A stretch of 6,200 nucleotides of DNA from GWF2-50-93 sp041666985 (GCA_041666985.1 JBAYFV010000221.1:1-6200); one strand, 5' to 3'; positions 1 to 5,932 are shown, counted from the first letter of the stretch. Numbers and translations are program-made. The notes: a model not told the origin generated them from the sequence alone.

Positions 1-1352
1 AGGAAAACACCGAGAGAGTCGGACGCCGGCGCGATCCGTTCGCCGATCATGATGGACGGATACTGCGCCGCGACATCTACTTTTGCCACATTCAGACATT
101 TGCCGGTAACAAACAATTCGTTATAACCGCCCTCGAACGGTTCCGGCTGCGGGGAACGAGGAATGGCGCGCCCGGCATGCAGATATGCACGCAGCATCAT
201 GAGGTCGATCTTCCGAGCCTGACCGCTCATGCACAGTTTGCCAAGCGGGATCGGAACCATCTGGGCCTGATGGAATTCGGCGGGCAGCAGCATCTCTGAA
301 ATGGCTAATGTCGCTTCGGCGTGCTTCTGAGTCTCACCGATGACGCGATCCGCGTCTGCTGCCCACGAATCCAGTGAATATTTCTTTCGGGGCAACGGAT
401 ATTTTTCTGCTCCAACGAGTTCATTCGCCACGGCGCATGTGTCCAGATCGTCAACGTCGGGTGAGATGCGGGAACTTTGGTTTGTCGCAAGAAACAAGGT
501 GTCGATCACGTGGCGGCCGGGGATTGTGAAGTTCGCAAACGGTATTCTTTTCCCGTCCATGTATTGTGTTGTTTCATATCGTTCGACGCCGTACATCCGC
601 CTGCCAAGCTGAAATTCGATTTTGTATTTTTGAAATTTCACCGCGAGCAGGGGAAATATGAAACGAAGCAGGTTGTGCCCCTCGATTACGTCGGGGTCAC
701 GTTCAGCCACAACACGACGCAATTCCTCAAGCATCTCGCTTTCCAATTGTTCCCCCGCATGCATGACGTGCCGCCAGCCAATATTGTCGGAAAGGGCAAT
801 GCAGAGAATCCGGTTCTCTTCATCGGAAGCAAGAGTGTATTCCGGTTCCCATGGTGTTGCGGCTGTCACGGCGATCTGCATCCGCCGCAGACCGGAAAAC
901 TTCATGCCGCGGAACTGCCCGACGCCGGACTGGAGCAGAAATTGAATTTCCGTGTCAGGGATATGGAGGAGGTCGGGAATTTGATACAGCTCGTTATGCT
1001 TGAAATTCGTGCTGTTGATGCGGTTGTAATTCCGGATTGCGTTTTTACATGCTTTCCAAAGTTTGCCGCGAGAGGGGAAGTAATAGACATGGCGATAAAA
1101 GCCGTCTCCGTCGAGGCACACGGGTTCCTCTGAGTCCAGTCCTTCTGCATACTTCTCTTCGGAAAGGATGAAAAAGAAACGGTGATTGAAAGTTTGATGT
1201 TCGACAATATCGCCGCGCCGCTGAAACAGAACAGCCGTGCCGCCGCCGTCGACGTCAAATCCCGTTACGCCTTCAATCCGGTTGTGTCCATACAGGATAT
1301 GTTCGATGTTTTGTTTTGCTGAGTTGTTTCCGGTTTTTTCTTCACTCATCAT
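1..1352 (-). CDS. Family B DNA polymerase, N-terminal 450 residues (runs off left edge), degenerate exonuclease domain
   Basis: An open frame without stops runs from ATG 1352 to the window edge. The start is ATG-ATG (1352 or 1349), preceded by GGAGAA about 9 nt upstream; an in-frame TGA lies ten codons before it. The family call rests on motif A at residues 426-435 (DVAAQYPSIM, compare DxxSLYPSI), which keeps the metal-binding Asp426. It also rests on recognisable exonuclease-domain landmarks: LRRMQ at 155-159, GHN at 225-227 and GRHVID at 279-284. The expected exonuclease acids are absent. Exo I reads AVT at 161-163 where D-I-E is usual, Exo II has Ile232 after HNxxxF instead of Asp, and Exo III around 341-348 has no Y-x3-D. 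Such enzymes copy DNA from a primer; without proofreading it could be a bypass or element-specific polymerase. Motifs B and C lie outside the window, so catalytic competence is unknown. It is third in an operon, 30 nt after the SpoVG-like gene. Confidence 0.88.
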   Translation of the reverse strand, partial: MMSEEKTGNNSAKQNIEHILYGHNRIEGVTGFDVDGGGTAVLFQRRGDIVEHQTFNHRFFFILSEEKYAEGLDSEEPVCLDGDGFYRHVYYFPSRGKLWKACKNAIRNYNRINSTNFKHNELYQIPDLLHIPDTEIQFLLQSGVGQFRGMKFSGLRRMQIAVTAATPWEPEYTLASDEENRILCIALSDNIGWRHVMHAGEQLESEMLEELRRVVAERDPDVIEGHNLLRFIFPLLAVKFQKYKIEFQLGRRMYGVERYETTQYMDGKRIPFANFTIPGRHVIDTLFLATNQSSRISPDVDDLDTCAVANELVGAEKYPLPRKKYSLDSWAADADRVIGETQKHAEATLAISEMLLPAEFHQAQMVPIPLGKLCMSGQARKIDLMMLRAYLHAGRAIPRSPQPEPFEGGYNELFVTGKCLNVAKVDVAAQYPSIMIGERIAPASDSLGVF

Positions 1353-1382
1353 TCGATCACATTCTCCATTTTCAATTTTCGT
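1353..1382 (-). promoter_or_regulatory. Short intergenic spacer with ribosome binding site of the polymerase gene
   Basis: Only 30 nt separate the TGA of the SpoVG-like gene from the ATG of the polymerase. On the minus strand this spacer holds GGAGAA about 9 nt before the ATG. There is no room for a terminator, so the two genes are read as one transcript. Confidence 0.6.
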
Positions 1383-1652
1383 TCAGGAAAGATTCAGCGC
1401 ACTGACAATCGCGTTTCTGATCTCCTCGTGGCATCGCGCGTTGATCGGTTTGTAATAGAAAAACATGCTCTGATCGTCCCGCTTTCTTGCGGGAAACGTG
1501 ATGGTGATCTTTCCGTTTTCTTTTCGTACCGCGATGCCGCCCAGAAACAGGCAACGGTTCAGGACAAGGGAAACCCATGCGATGATTCCGTCCTGCCTGT
1601 TCGGCTCGAACCGCGCGTTGATTTCGGAAATTTCAAATACGCTCTCTGCCAT
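1383..1652 (-). CDS. SpoVG-family nucleic-acid-binding regulatory protein, 89 aa
   Basis: The protein matches the SpoVG family in length and pattern. It has an N-terminal strand with INARFEP (residues 11-17), then GIIAWVSLVLN and LGGIAV in the middle, TFPARK at about 52-57, and a C-terminal part with YYKPIN followed by a helix EEIRNAIVSAL. Family members bind DNA or RNA and act as regulators, for example in Bacillus sporulation and in Staphylococcus and Borrelia gene control; none of those roles can be assumed here. The ATG at 1652 has a strong GGAGGT five bases upstream, inside the end of the preceding gene. It overlaps that gene by 20 nt and is followed after 30 nt by the polymerase, so all three are probably co-translated. 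A single-strand binding or regulatory partner role for the polymerase is inference. The family call is from remembered consensus, not a search. Confidence 0.85.
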   Translation of the reverse strand: MAESVFEISEINARFEPNRQDGIIAWVSLVLNRCLFLGGIAVRKENGKITITFPARKRDDQSMFFYYKPINARCHEEIRNAIVSALNLS

Positions 1653-1821
1653 GTGCCACCTCCGGTTTCTGTTTGTTTTTTGCCGCTCTCAAAATGCGGC
1701 GAGCCAACTTGGCCTGTTCGTTCGCTTCCTTTTCCTCGGCTTCCGCCATCTCACGCATCTGCCGGATGATTTCTTCAGCCAAGATGTCCACGACGATTTT
1801 TACACGTTCTTCAGGTTTCAT
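1633..1821 (-). CDS. Small charged helical protein, 62 aa, first gene of the SpoVG-like/PolB operon
   Basis: I do not recognise this family. The frame is open from 1890, but the likely start is ATG 1821, because GGGAGG lies six bases upstream (1828-1833) and no comparable site precedes the earlier start. The protein begins MKPEERVKIVVDILAEEI. Residues about 5-48 are rich in Glu, Lys, Arg and Ala with regularly spaced Ile, Leu and Met, consistent with one long amphipathic helix or a coiled coil. The tail is basic (KNKQKPEVAHGRERI). There is no signal peptide, membrane segment or cysteine. Its last 20 nt overlap the start of the SpoVG-like gene and carry that gene's ribosome binding site, so its translation may couple to the next gene. 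A small DNA-binding or adaptor protein is plausible but unproven. Confidence 0.7.
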   Translation of the reverse strand: MKPEERVKIVVDILAEEIIRQMREMAEAEEKEANEQAKLARRILRAAKNKQKPEVAHGRERI

Positions 1822-1827
1822 CGGTTT

Positions 1828-1833
1828 CCTCCC
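1828..1833 (-). promoter_or_regulatory. Strong ribosome binding site deciding the start of the 62-aa gene
   Basis: The minus strand reads GGGAGG, then AAACCG, then ATG at 1821. This near-perfect Shine-Dalgarno sequence at ideal spacing supports 1821 as the start rather than the in-frame codon at 1890. Confidence 0.8.
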
Positions 1834-1837
1834 GTTG

Positions 1838-1852
1838 CTTATAATGCCTCTA
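1838..1852. repeat. Copy 1 of a 15-bp TATAAT-containing repeat upstream of the operon
   Basis: The plus strand reads CTTATAATGCCTCTA, matching 13 of 15 bases of the word at 2068-2082. It lies just upstream of the ribosome binding site of the 62-aa gene. On the minus strand it gives TATAAG, a possible -10 box, but no good -35 is found at the usual spacing and the resulting leader would be very short. A repeated operator is an equally good reading. Confidence 0.4.
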
Positions 1853-1865
1853 TCTGGTAAAGGCC

Positions 1866-1891
1866 CTTTTCGCCGTCCTAAAGGCGACAAG
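1866..1891. repeat. Inverted repeat (hairpin), 9-bp arms with one mismatch
   Basis: CTTTTCGCC at 1866-1874 pairs with GGCGACAAG at 1883-1891 in 8 of 9 positions, with an 8-nt loop. It lies 45 nt upstream of the 62-aa gene's start codon, where it could fold in a leader RNA or serve as an operator. Confidence 0.45.
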
Positions 1892-1916
1892 TTCTGAAAA
1901 ATATTTCTATTCTCTA

Positions 1917-1937
1917 CACCCCGAAAAACAGGGGGTG
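1917..1937. repeat. CACCCC hairpin 1
   Basis: CACCCC (1917-1922) and GGGGTG (1932-1937) form a perfect 6-bp stem around a 9-nt A-rich loop. The left flank CTACACCCC is shared with hairpin 2, 173 bp away. There is no adjacent T-run, so it is not a typical intrinsic terminator. Confidence 0.6.
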
Positions 1938-1980
1938 GCCGGACACGATGCCGAAAAAATATTTCTTCCCCTCACTTTTC

Positions 1981-1991
1981 ACTTACCGGAA
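1981..1991. repeat. 11-bp direct repeat ACTTACCGGAA, copy 1
   Basis: The word ACTTACCGGAA recurs exactly at 2235-2245, and its TTAC core recurs in TTACTTAC at 2301-2308. An exact 11-mer twice within 265 bp of non-coding DNA is unlikely by chance. Confidence 0.5.
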
Positions 1992-2067
1992 CTTTCGGAA
2001 AAATGACGGGGTGATTGTGAAAAATCTTGTGAGGCAACCTGTCCAATCCACATTTTTAACCGGCCTT

Positions 2068-2082
2068 CCTATAATTCCTCTA
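2068..2082. repeat. Copy 2 of the 15-bp TATAAT-containing repeat
   Basis: CCTATAATTCCTCTA matches 13 of 15 bases of 1838-1852 in the same orientation. It sits 7 bp before CACCCC hairpin 2. A plus-strand promoter reading is possible because of the exact TATAAT, but no gene lies downstream on that strand. Confidence 0.45.
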
Positions 2083-2089
2083 CTACCTA

Positions 2090-2109
2090 CACCCCAGTTT
2101 TGGGGGGTG
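2090..2109. repeat. CACCCC hairpin 2
   Basis: CACCCC (2090-2095) and GGGGTG (2104-2109) form a second 6-bp stem with an 8-nt loop, AGTTTTGG. Together with hairpin 1 it shows a repeated design: CTACACCCC, a short A/T-rich spacer, then a run of five or six G and TG. Inverted copies of ACAAGATTTT flank it (2117-2126 on plus, 2030-2021 on minus). Confidence 0.6.
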
Positions 2110-2234
2110 CAATGTGACAAGATTTTGAAAATAAATTTACAGACGCGCCTCTTTTGTCATAAAAACACATCAAAAGTACCGTATTGTGCATTGTTCGGTA
2201 GCCTTTACCATTTCATCCTCCCCCTAAAATCGTT

Positions 2235-2245
2235 ACTTACCGGAA
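2235..2245. repeat. 11-bp direct repeat ACTTACCGGAA, copy 2
   Basis: Exact second copy of the word at 1981-1991. The preceding bases extend it to TTACTTACCGG, and TTACTTAC recurs at 2301-2308 directly after another CACCCC hexamer (2295-2300). Confidence 0.5.
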
Positions 2246-2392
2246 AAGTCTGAAAATGGTCCGGTTTTTTGAAAATATTTTTTCATTCAATATTCACCCC
2301 TTACTTACGAGGACAACCGGCAAGGTGTCGGTGGTTTGCCGAAATTTCTTGTTTTCGATTTATGCAGCATTCCCGTGAACGGTCATCTATTA

Positions 2393-2412
2393 GGTAAAAG
2401 GGGTGTTTTACC
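2393..2412. repeat. Perfect 7-bp inverted repeat with GGGGTG loop
   Basis: GGTAAAA (2393-2399) and TTTTACC (2406-2412) pair perfectly around the 6-nt loop GGGGTG. The loop is the same hexamer that recurs through this intergenic region, so a protein site embedded in a palindrome is as likely as an RNA hairpin. There is no T-tract after the stem on either strand. Confidence 0.5.
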
Positions 2413-2708
2413 CGCCCGAGGGGGACAACATTTTTCAGATTTACGAGTTTCCCCTTTATCTTTCCAAGCGTCAAAAACGACCTTCGGGGACAAAAGCTTG
2501 AAAATTTTCTGCTGATTGATTTTATCTGCCGGGTGTGACAATTCTTGTTTCCGCCCCTCCAGCCTTGTATCTACTGGTCTATGATTACAAGGGTCGTGCC
2601 AGATGAACACGGAAACAAAGGGCTGTAGCATGAGAATGCAAAAAACAGCCATCAGGCAAAGTCTTTTTGGTTTGTTGAAAATTTTTGTGTGGTCGGTGCC
2701 GTAAGATT

Positions 2709-2729
2709 CAGAAGCTCTCAGAGGTTCTG
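2709..2729. repeat. Interrupted inverted repeat downstream of the recombinases
   Basis: CAGAA (2709-2713) pairs with TTCTG (2725-2729). Inside a G-G mismatch, CTC pairs with GAG around a TCA loop. It lies about 120 bp after the second recombinase stop. No role is evident; a weak terminator or a recombinase-related site are possibilities. Confidence 0.3.
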
Positions 2730-2797
2730 TCAGGATGAAAAATGATGGGGGTTGCCGTAATTTCTGATGAAGTTGCTGAAAAAATGAGGCTGATTGA

Positions 2798-2819
2798 CGT
2801 AAATGAGACGAGATTTACG
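2798..2819 (-). terminator. Hairpin 26 nt after the recombinase stop, possible weak terminator
   Basis: CGTAAAT (2798-2804) and ATTTACG (2813-2819) form a perfect 7-bp stem with an 8-nt loop just beyond the TGA of the second recombinase. Position fits a terminator, but the stem is AT-rich, and the nearest T-run on the minus strand (about 2779-2784) is not adjacent. The assignment is therefore weak. Confidence 0.3.
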
Positions 2820-2844
2820 AAAATATTGAAAGTGCTGCTGTAAA

Positions 2845-4362
2845 TCAGACGCTTTCGAACCCGGCCCTCCAAACAATCTGCTCAATTTGTACAGGCATGC
2901 CTTTCCGGGAATTAGTCACAATTTTTTCTATCATCTGATGCAGCAGCTTTTTCTTTGTAAAAAAGGGCATGTCGGAGAAGTATTCGAAACTATCCAGGAG
3001 TTCTGTCATGGGTACGTTTTCCATGTATTGTAATGATAGTTGACGGCGCTTTGCCGATTCCAACTCCGATATCTTTCCTTTAATGTATTCCTCGTCGGCC
3101 GCAAGCAGATGATTGGCCGCCTCAAACTTTTTCTTGGATACAGCGCCGTCTATAAATCCTTCGAACAATCGTGCGGCGCGAGCCTGCGTATCTTGAAGCT
3201 CCAGTTTGAGCGCGGCTTCCATTTCCTGCAATTTTCCATCTGAGAATAATTGCTCCGTCACTCCGTCTTCCAACTGTTTGAAAATTAATCTGATGTGTTC
3301 TTTTGCCTTATCTAATACCATTTTTTCAAGCTCTTCTGACGCCACCCGCCGCTGTCTGCAATATCTGATGCCGGTTCCGGGTCCTGTGCCGTAATAAACA
3401 CTGCACCCGTAGTAGCCCGTCGACTTATCCTTGAGCTTCTTATTTATGCCTTTCATCCTGTGTCCGTGATGATCGAATAGAAGTCCGGCAAGAACGAACT
3501 CTCCACGCTCTCTCGTCGGGAAACCTGAAATTCTATGCTCGAGAATGAATCGTGTGCGTTCAAAATCCGCCGCGCTGATGATTGCGGGATGGTTGTTCTC
3601 TATCACCACATACTGTCCCGCGTCGGCTGCTCCGCTACGTGGGTTCTTTCCCCAAACAAATCGTCCGGTGTAAAACTCGTTTTTCAACATCGTCAGCAGG
3701 CTGGAGTGTGTGAAAGGCTTGCCCTTCCTGTTTACGATATGTTCAAGCGCAAATTCATCGGCAATGCTCAGAGCGCCACGATCTCCTTTGTTGAACATTG
3801 CAAATAGCCTTTTGATGACCCGGACCTCCTCTGGAACCGTCACTAATTTGTCCCCGGACTTTTTGTATCCGTAAGGAGCGGGGCCGTTGAGTCGCCCAAG
3901 GGATGCGTTCTTTTGACGTCCTTCTCCGCATCTTTCCAGGATTCGTGAACGCTCCATTTCGCTGAACGCGCTCAACACCTGCATGAACACACGGCTCATG
4001 CCTTTCTGCGATGAGTCGATTCCCTCGGAAATCGACACGAATTTGACACCGCGAGGTTCGAGTTCGTTCTCTATGAAACGCAGAAGGTGTAAAAGTGAAC
4101 GGACCAGCCGATCAAGTTTTGTGATTACTATTACATCAACTTCTCCGGCTTCAATTTTTTTCTGAAGTTTCTTGAAAGCCGGTCGCTCGAAATCACCGCC
4201 GCTTGCTCCCGGCTCCGTGAAAATCTGCGTCAGGTTCCACCCCGGCTGGCCCTCCGCGTATTCCTTGATCTGCTCGGTTTGCACGTCTATGCTAAGTCCC
4301 CGCGCCTGATCCTGTGTGGAAACCCGCGCATACCCGCAGACTCTCAGTTTTTTAGTGCTCAT
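2845..4362 (-). CDS. Large serine recombinase 2 (site-specific integrase), 505 aa
   Basis: It is a complete large serine recombinase, which cuts and rejoins DNA at attachment sites through a covalent phosphoserine. The catalytic domain (about 7-150) opens with GYARVST, nucleophile Ser15, and includes GLSIDVQ, SGGDFERPAF, TKLDRLVRS (81-89) and EMERSRILER. The recombinase domain follows, with GPAPYGYKK (160-168) and LKNEFYTGRFVWG (226-238). A ribbon-like segment (about 290-345) has LLFDHHGHRM where the first CxxC knuckle normally lies; only Cys320 and Cys335 remain of the usual set. A charged helical region (about 365-440) probably forms the coiled-coil arm. ATG 4362 is preferred over the in-frame GTG at 4422, because AGGA lies 7 nt upstream and the family start falls just before GYARVS. 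It overlaps recombinase 1 by 11 nt, which points to coupled expression and possibly joint function. Confidence 0.93.
   Translation of the reverse strand: MSTKKLRVCGYARVSTQDQARGLSIDVQTEQIKEYAEGQPGWNLTQIFTEPGASGGDFERPAFKKLQKKIEAGEVDVIVITKLDRLVRSLLHLLRFIENELEPRGVKFVSISEGIDSSQKGMSRVFMQVLSAFSEMERSRILERCGEGRQKNASLGRLNGPAPYGYKKSGDKLVTVPEEVRVIKRLFAMFNKGDRGALSIADEFALEHIVNRKGKPFTHSSLLTMLKNEFYTGRFVWGKNPRSGAADAGQYVVIENNHPAIISAADFERTRFILEHRISGFPTRERGEFVLAGLLFDHHGHRMKGINKKLKDKSTGYYGCSVYYGTGPGTGIRYCRQRRVASEELEKMVLDKAKEHIRLIFKQLEDGVTEQLFSDGKLQEMEAALKLELQDTQARAARLFEGFIDGAVSKKKFEAANHLLAADEEYIKGKISELESAKRRQLSLQYMENVPMTELLDSFEYFSDMPFFTKKKLLHQMIEKIVTNSRKGMPVQIEQIVWRAGFESV
4352..4362 (-). other. 11-bp stop/start overlap between the two recombinase genes
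   Basis: On the minus strand ATGAGCACTAA serves both as the end of recombinase 1 (...DEH, stop) and the start of recombinase 2 (MST...). The ribosome binding site of the second gene lies in the last codons of the first. This arrangement favours translational coupling and a fixed ratio of the two proteins. Confidence 0.85.
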
Positions 4363-5932
4363 CAAAGTGTCCTGTTTTTTCAATATCAAAAGGCGGATGC
4401 AATTCCACTGACAGAATCTCACGATCCTTTATTACAACCTTCTTAACGATGGAGGCGATAAAGGCTTTTTTCTTGTCCAGCGGAAGTTTCTTGAATGTTT
4501 TACTAAAGTTGCCGGACAGTAATTCGAAATGTTTGTCGTTGAAAAGCGGAGCCCCATTTTGTATCATATCCATTTCCTTGTCCGCTATCGTTAACAGTAA
4601 CTTCATTTTCTCTTTCTCAAGTACCGCTTTCTGTTGCGCCTGGCTTTCCACAAGCCGTGTCGTGGAACCAAGACTATTTATTCGCGCAAGCTTCTCGTTG
4701 AGTTTTGCAATCTTGGCTTTTAGTCCGGCGATTTCTTTTTTCTGGTCGGCGCTCTGCGGTTTAGACATCTCCTTAATTCTGCTCTTTACAATTCGAACAT
4801 AATGTTTGTTATCGATAAGCTCTCCAATTCGCTCTTCCACGACGGGATCGATAAGGCCTGATTTTACACTTCGCGCGCTACAGCGGCTTTTTCCAAATTG
4901 TTCTCGCGTCGTGCAGAAATATGAATAGGAGGGTGATACAGCTTTTCGTGGCTGATATCCCGGCTTGCGTGTGCCCATTCGGCCACTGCAATGACCGCAT
5001 GTTACCATATCCCGCTCGAGCAGGTTCTCGTAAGGTGTCTTCTGAACAGGCTTGTTACCATCTCCGATACCCCTGCTTTTGTCGTATTGCCGTTTGTTTT
5101 TCTGAAGTTTCCGCTGTGCAGCCGAGAATGTTTTCTTATCTATTATCGCAAGGTCTTTTCTTTCAACGATGATCCATTCGGATTCCGGCATACGAACGAC
5201 TTTTCCGTTGATGATTTTCTTGCGTCCGTAAATGAACCGCCCGATGTACGCTTCGTTTTTCAGAATCCGCTGAATAACGCGAAAGCACATGTACTTTTCG
5301 TAAACGCTTTTTATGTCCTTTTCCCTGAGATGATTTGCGATTTGTACCGGCGTCTGATTCTCTTTGACATAGAGCCTGAATATCATTCTTACGACATCGG
5401 CGCCCTTTGAATCAATCCTGCATTCACCGTTCTTATCGAATTTGTATCCGAGCTTGCTCCCACCAACAGGGCCGGTAAGCGCCTTCTTTCTGTGACTGTC
5501 CGTGATTCTCTCCGAAATCCGCTCACGCTCCATCGCTGCGAATATACCCATTATCTGAAACAGGGTGTTTCCGGCGGGATTCGTTGTGTCAATGTTCTCG
5601 GAAACTGAGACGAGCTGCACATTATTAGGCTTCAGGTCGTTCTCGACAATTTCAAGCAGAAGACGTATATTTCTTGCAAACCGGTCGATCTTCGGCACTA
5701 CGATAACGCCGAATTTTCCGGCATGGAGGTGTCGCAGCATTTCCTGAAATCGGGGGCGCTCAAAGTCTTTGCCGCTGTAGCCCGTTTCGATGAAAATCTT
5801 GTAGAGCTTCCAGCCCCGGGAGCGGATGTATTTCTCAATCTGCTCTTGCTGGACATCGAGCGACAGCCCGTCAACCTGCATCGGCGTGCTGACTCTGCAG
5901 TATCCGGCGACTATGACTTCTTTCTCTCTCAT
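4352..5932 (-). CDS. Large serine recombinase 1 (site-specific integrase), 526 aa
   Basis: It is a complete large serine recombinase. The catalytic domain (about 6-150) has GYCRVST with nucleophile Ser15, then GLSLDVQQEQ, SGKDFERPRF, PKIDRFARN (80-88) and AAMERERISER. The recombinase domain contains LGYKFD (161-166) and LKNEAYIGRFIYG (224-236). The zinc ribbon looks intact: Cys312 and Cys315 in TCGHC, Cys340 and Cys351. A Lys/Glu/Leu-rich stretch (about 395-455) fits the coiled-coil arm that controls integration versus excision in this family. ATG 5932 is chosen because GGGAG lies five bases upstream; the in-frame TTG at 5944 overlaps that site's surroundings and has no better one. It is the first gene of the pair and its stop lies inside the start of recombinase 2. 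The candidate promoter at 5966-5994 would give a leader of about 27 nt. Confidence 0.95.
   Translation of the reverse strand: MREKEVIVAGYCRVSTPMQVDGLSLDVQQEQIEKYIRSRGWKLYKIFIETGYSGKDFERPRFQEMLRHLHAGKFGVIVVPKIDRFARNIRLLLEIVENDLKPNNVQLVSVSENIDTTNPAGNTLFQIMGIFAAMERERISERITDSHRKKALTGPVGGSKLGYKFDKNGECRIDSKGADVVRMIFRLYVKENQTPVQIANHLREKDIKSVYEKYMCFRVIQRILKNEAYIGRFIYGRKKIINGKVVRMPESEWIIVERKDLAIIDKKTFSAAQRKLQKNKRQYDKSRGIGDGNKPVQKTPYENLLERDMVTCGHCSGRMGTRKPGYQPRKAVSPSYSYFCTTREQFGKSRCSARSVKSGLIDPVVEERIGELIDNKHYVRIVKSRIKEMSKPQSADQKKEIAGLKAKIAKLNEKLARINSLGSTTRLVESQAQQKAVLEKEKMKLLLTIADKEMDMIQNGAPLFNDKHFELLSGNFSKTFKKLPLDKKKAFIASIVKKVVIKDREILSVELHPPFDIEKTGHFDEH

Larger units (their letters stand above)
1822..2844. 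other. About 1 kb intergenic region, AT-rich and repeat-dense; candidate control region or origin
   Basis: No frame here has a convincing ribosome binding site or protein-like composition. The region separates the recombinase pair from the polymerase operon, both on the minus strand, so it should hold the operon's promoter. The part at 1838-2510 is packed with short repeated words and inverted repeats, listed separately. Clusters of short repeats and hairpins beside a polymerase gene are typical of replication origins and regulator-binding arrays. That role is inference: no replication initiator gene is visible in the window. Confidence 0.55.

Noticed and set aside
477..1133. 218-aa open frame on the plus strand
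   Set aside because: It lies wholly antisense to the family B polymerase gene, whose minus-strand frame carries recognisable motifs. Its composition (Cys- and Phe-rich, no motif) is that of a shadow frame.
1822..1890. Upstream extension of the 62-aa gene to the start at 1890
   Set aside because: The extension would run through the strong ribosome binding site at 1828-1833 and the 1866-1891 hairpin, and has no site of its own.
2070..2075. Plus-strand promoter at the exact TATAAT
   Set aside because: There is no matching -35 box at 16-18 bp and no plus-strand gene downstream; it is better described as part of the 15-bp repeat.
1948..2253. 101-aa open frame on the plus strand
   Set aside because: It crosses the hairpin and repeat array, has no ribosome binding site, and its translation is a low-complexity mixture typical of AT-rich non-coding DNA.
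1917..2405. CRISPR array
   Set aside because: The repeated unit is only six bases, occurs in both orientations and with irregular spacing; no cas gene is visible.
2383..2652. 89-aa open frame on the minus strand in the intergenic region
   Set aside because: There is no Shine-Dalgarno sequence before any of its start codons, no recognisable domain, and it overlaps the palindrome at 2393-2412. It could be an unknown small gene, but nothing supports it.
4363..4422. GTG start of recombinase 2 at 4422
   Set aside because: It would add 20 residues before the usual N-terminus and lies deep in recombinase 1; ATG 4362 has an AGGA at good spacing.
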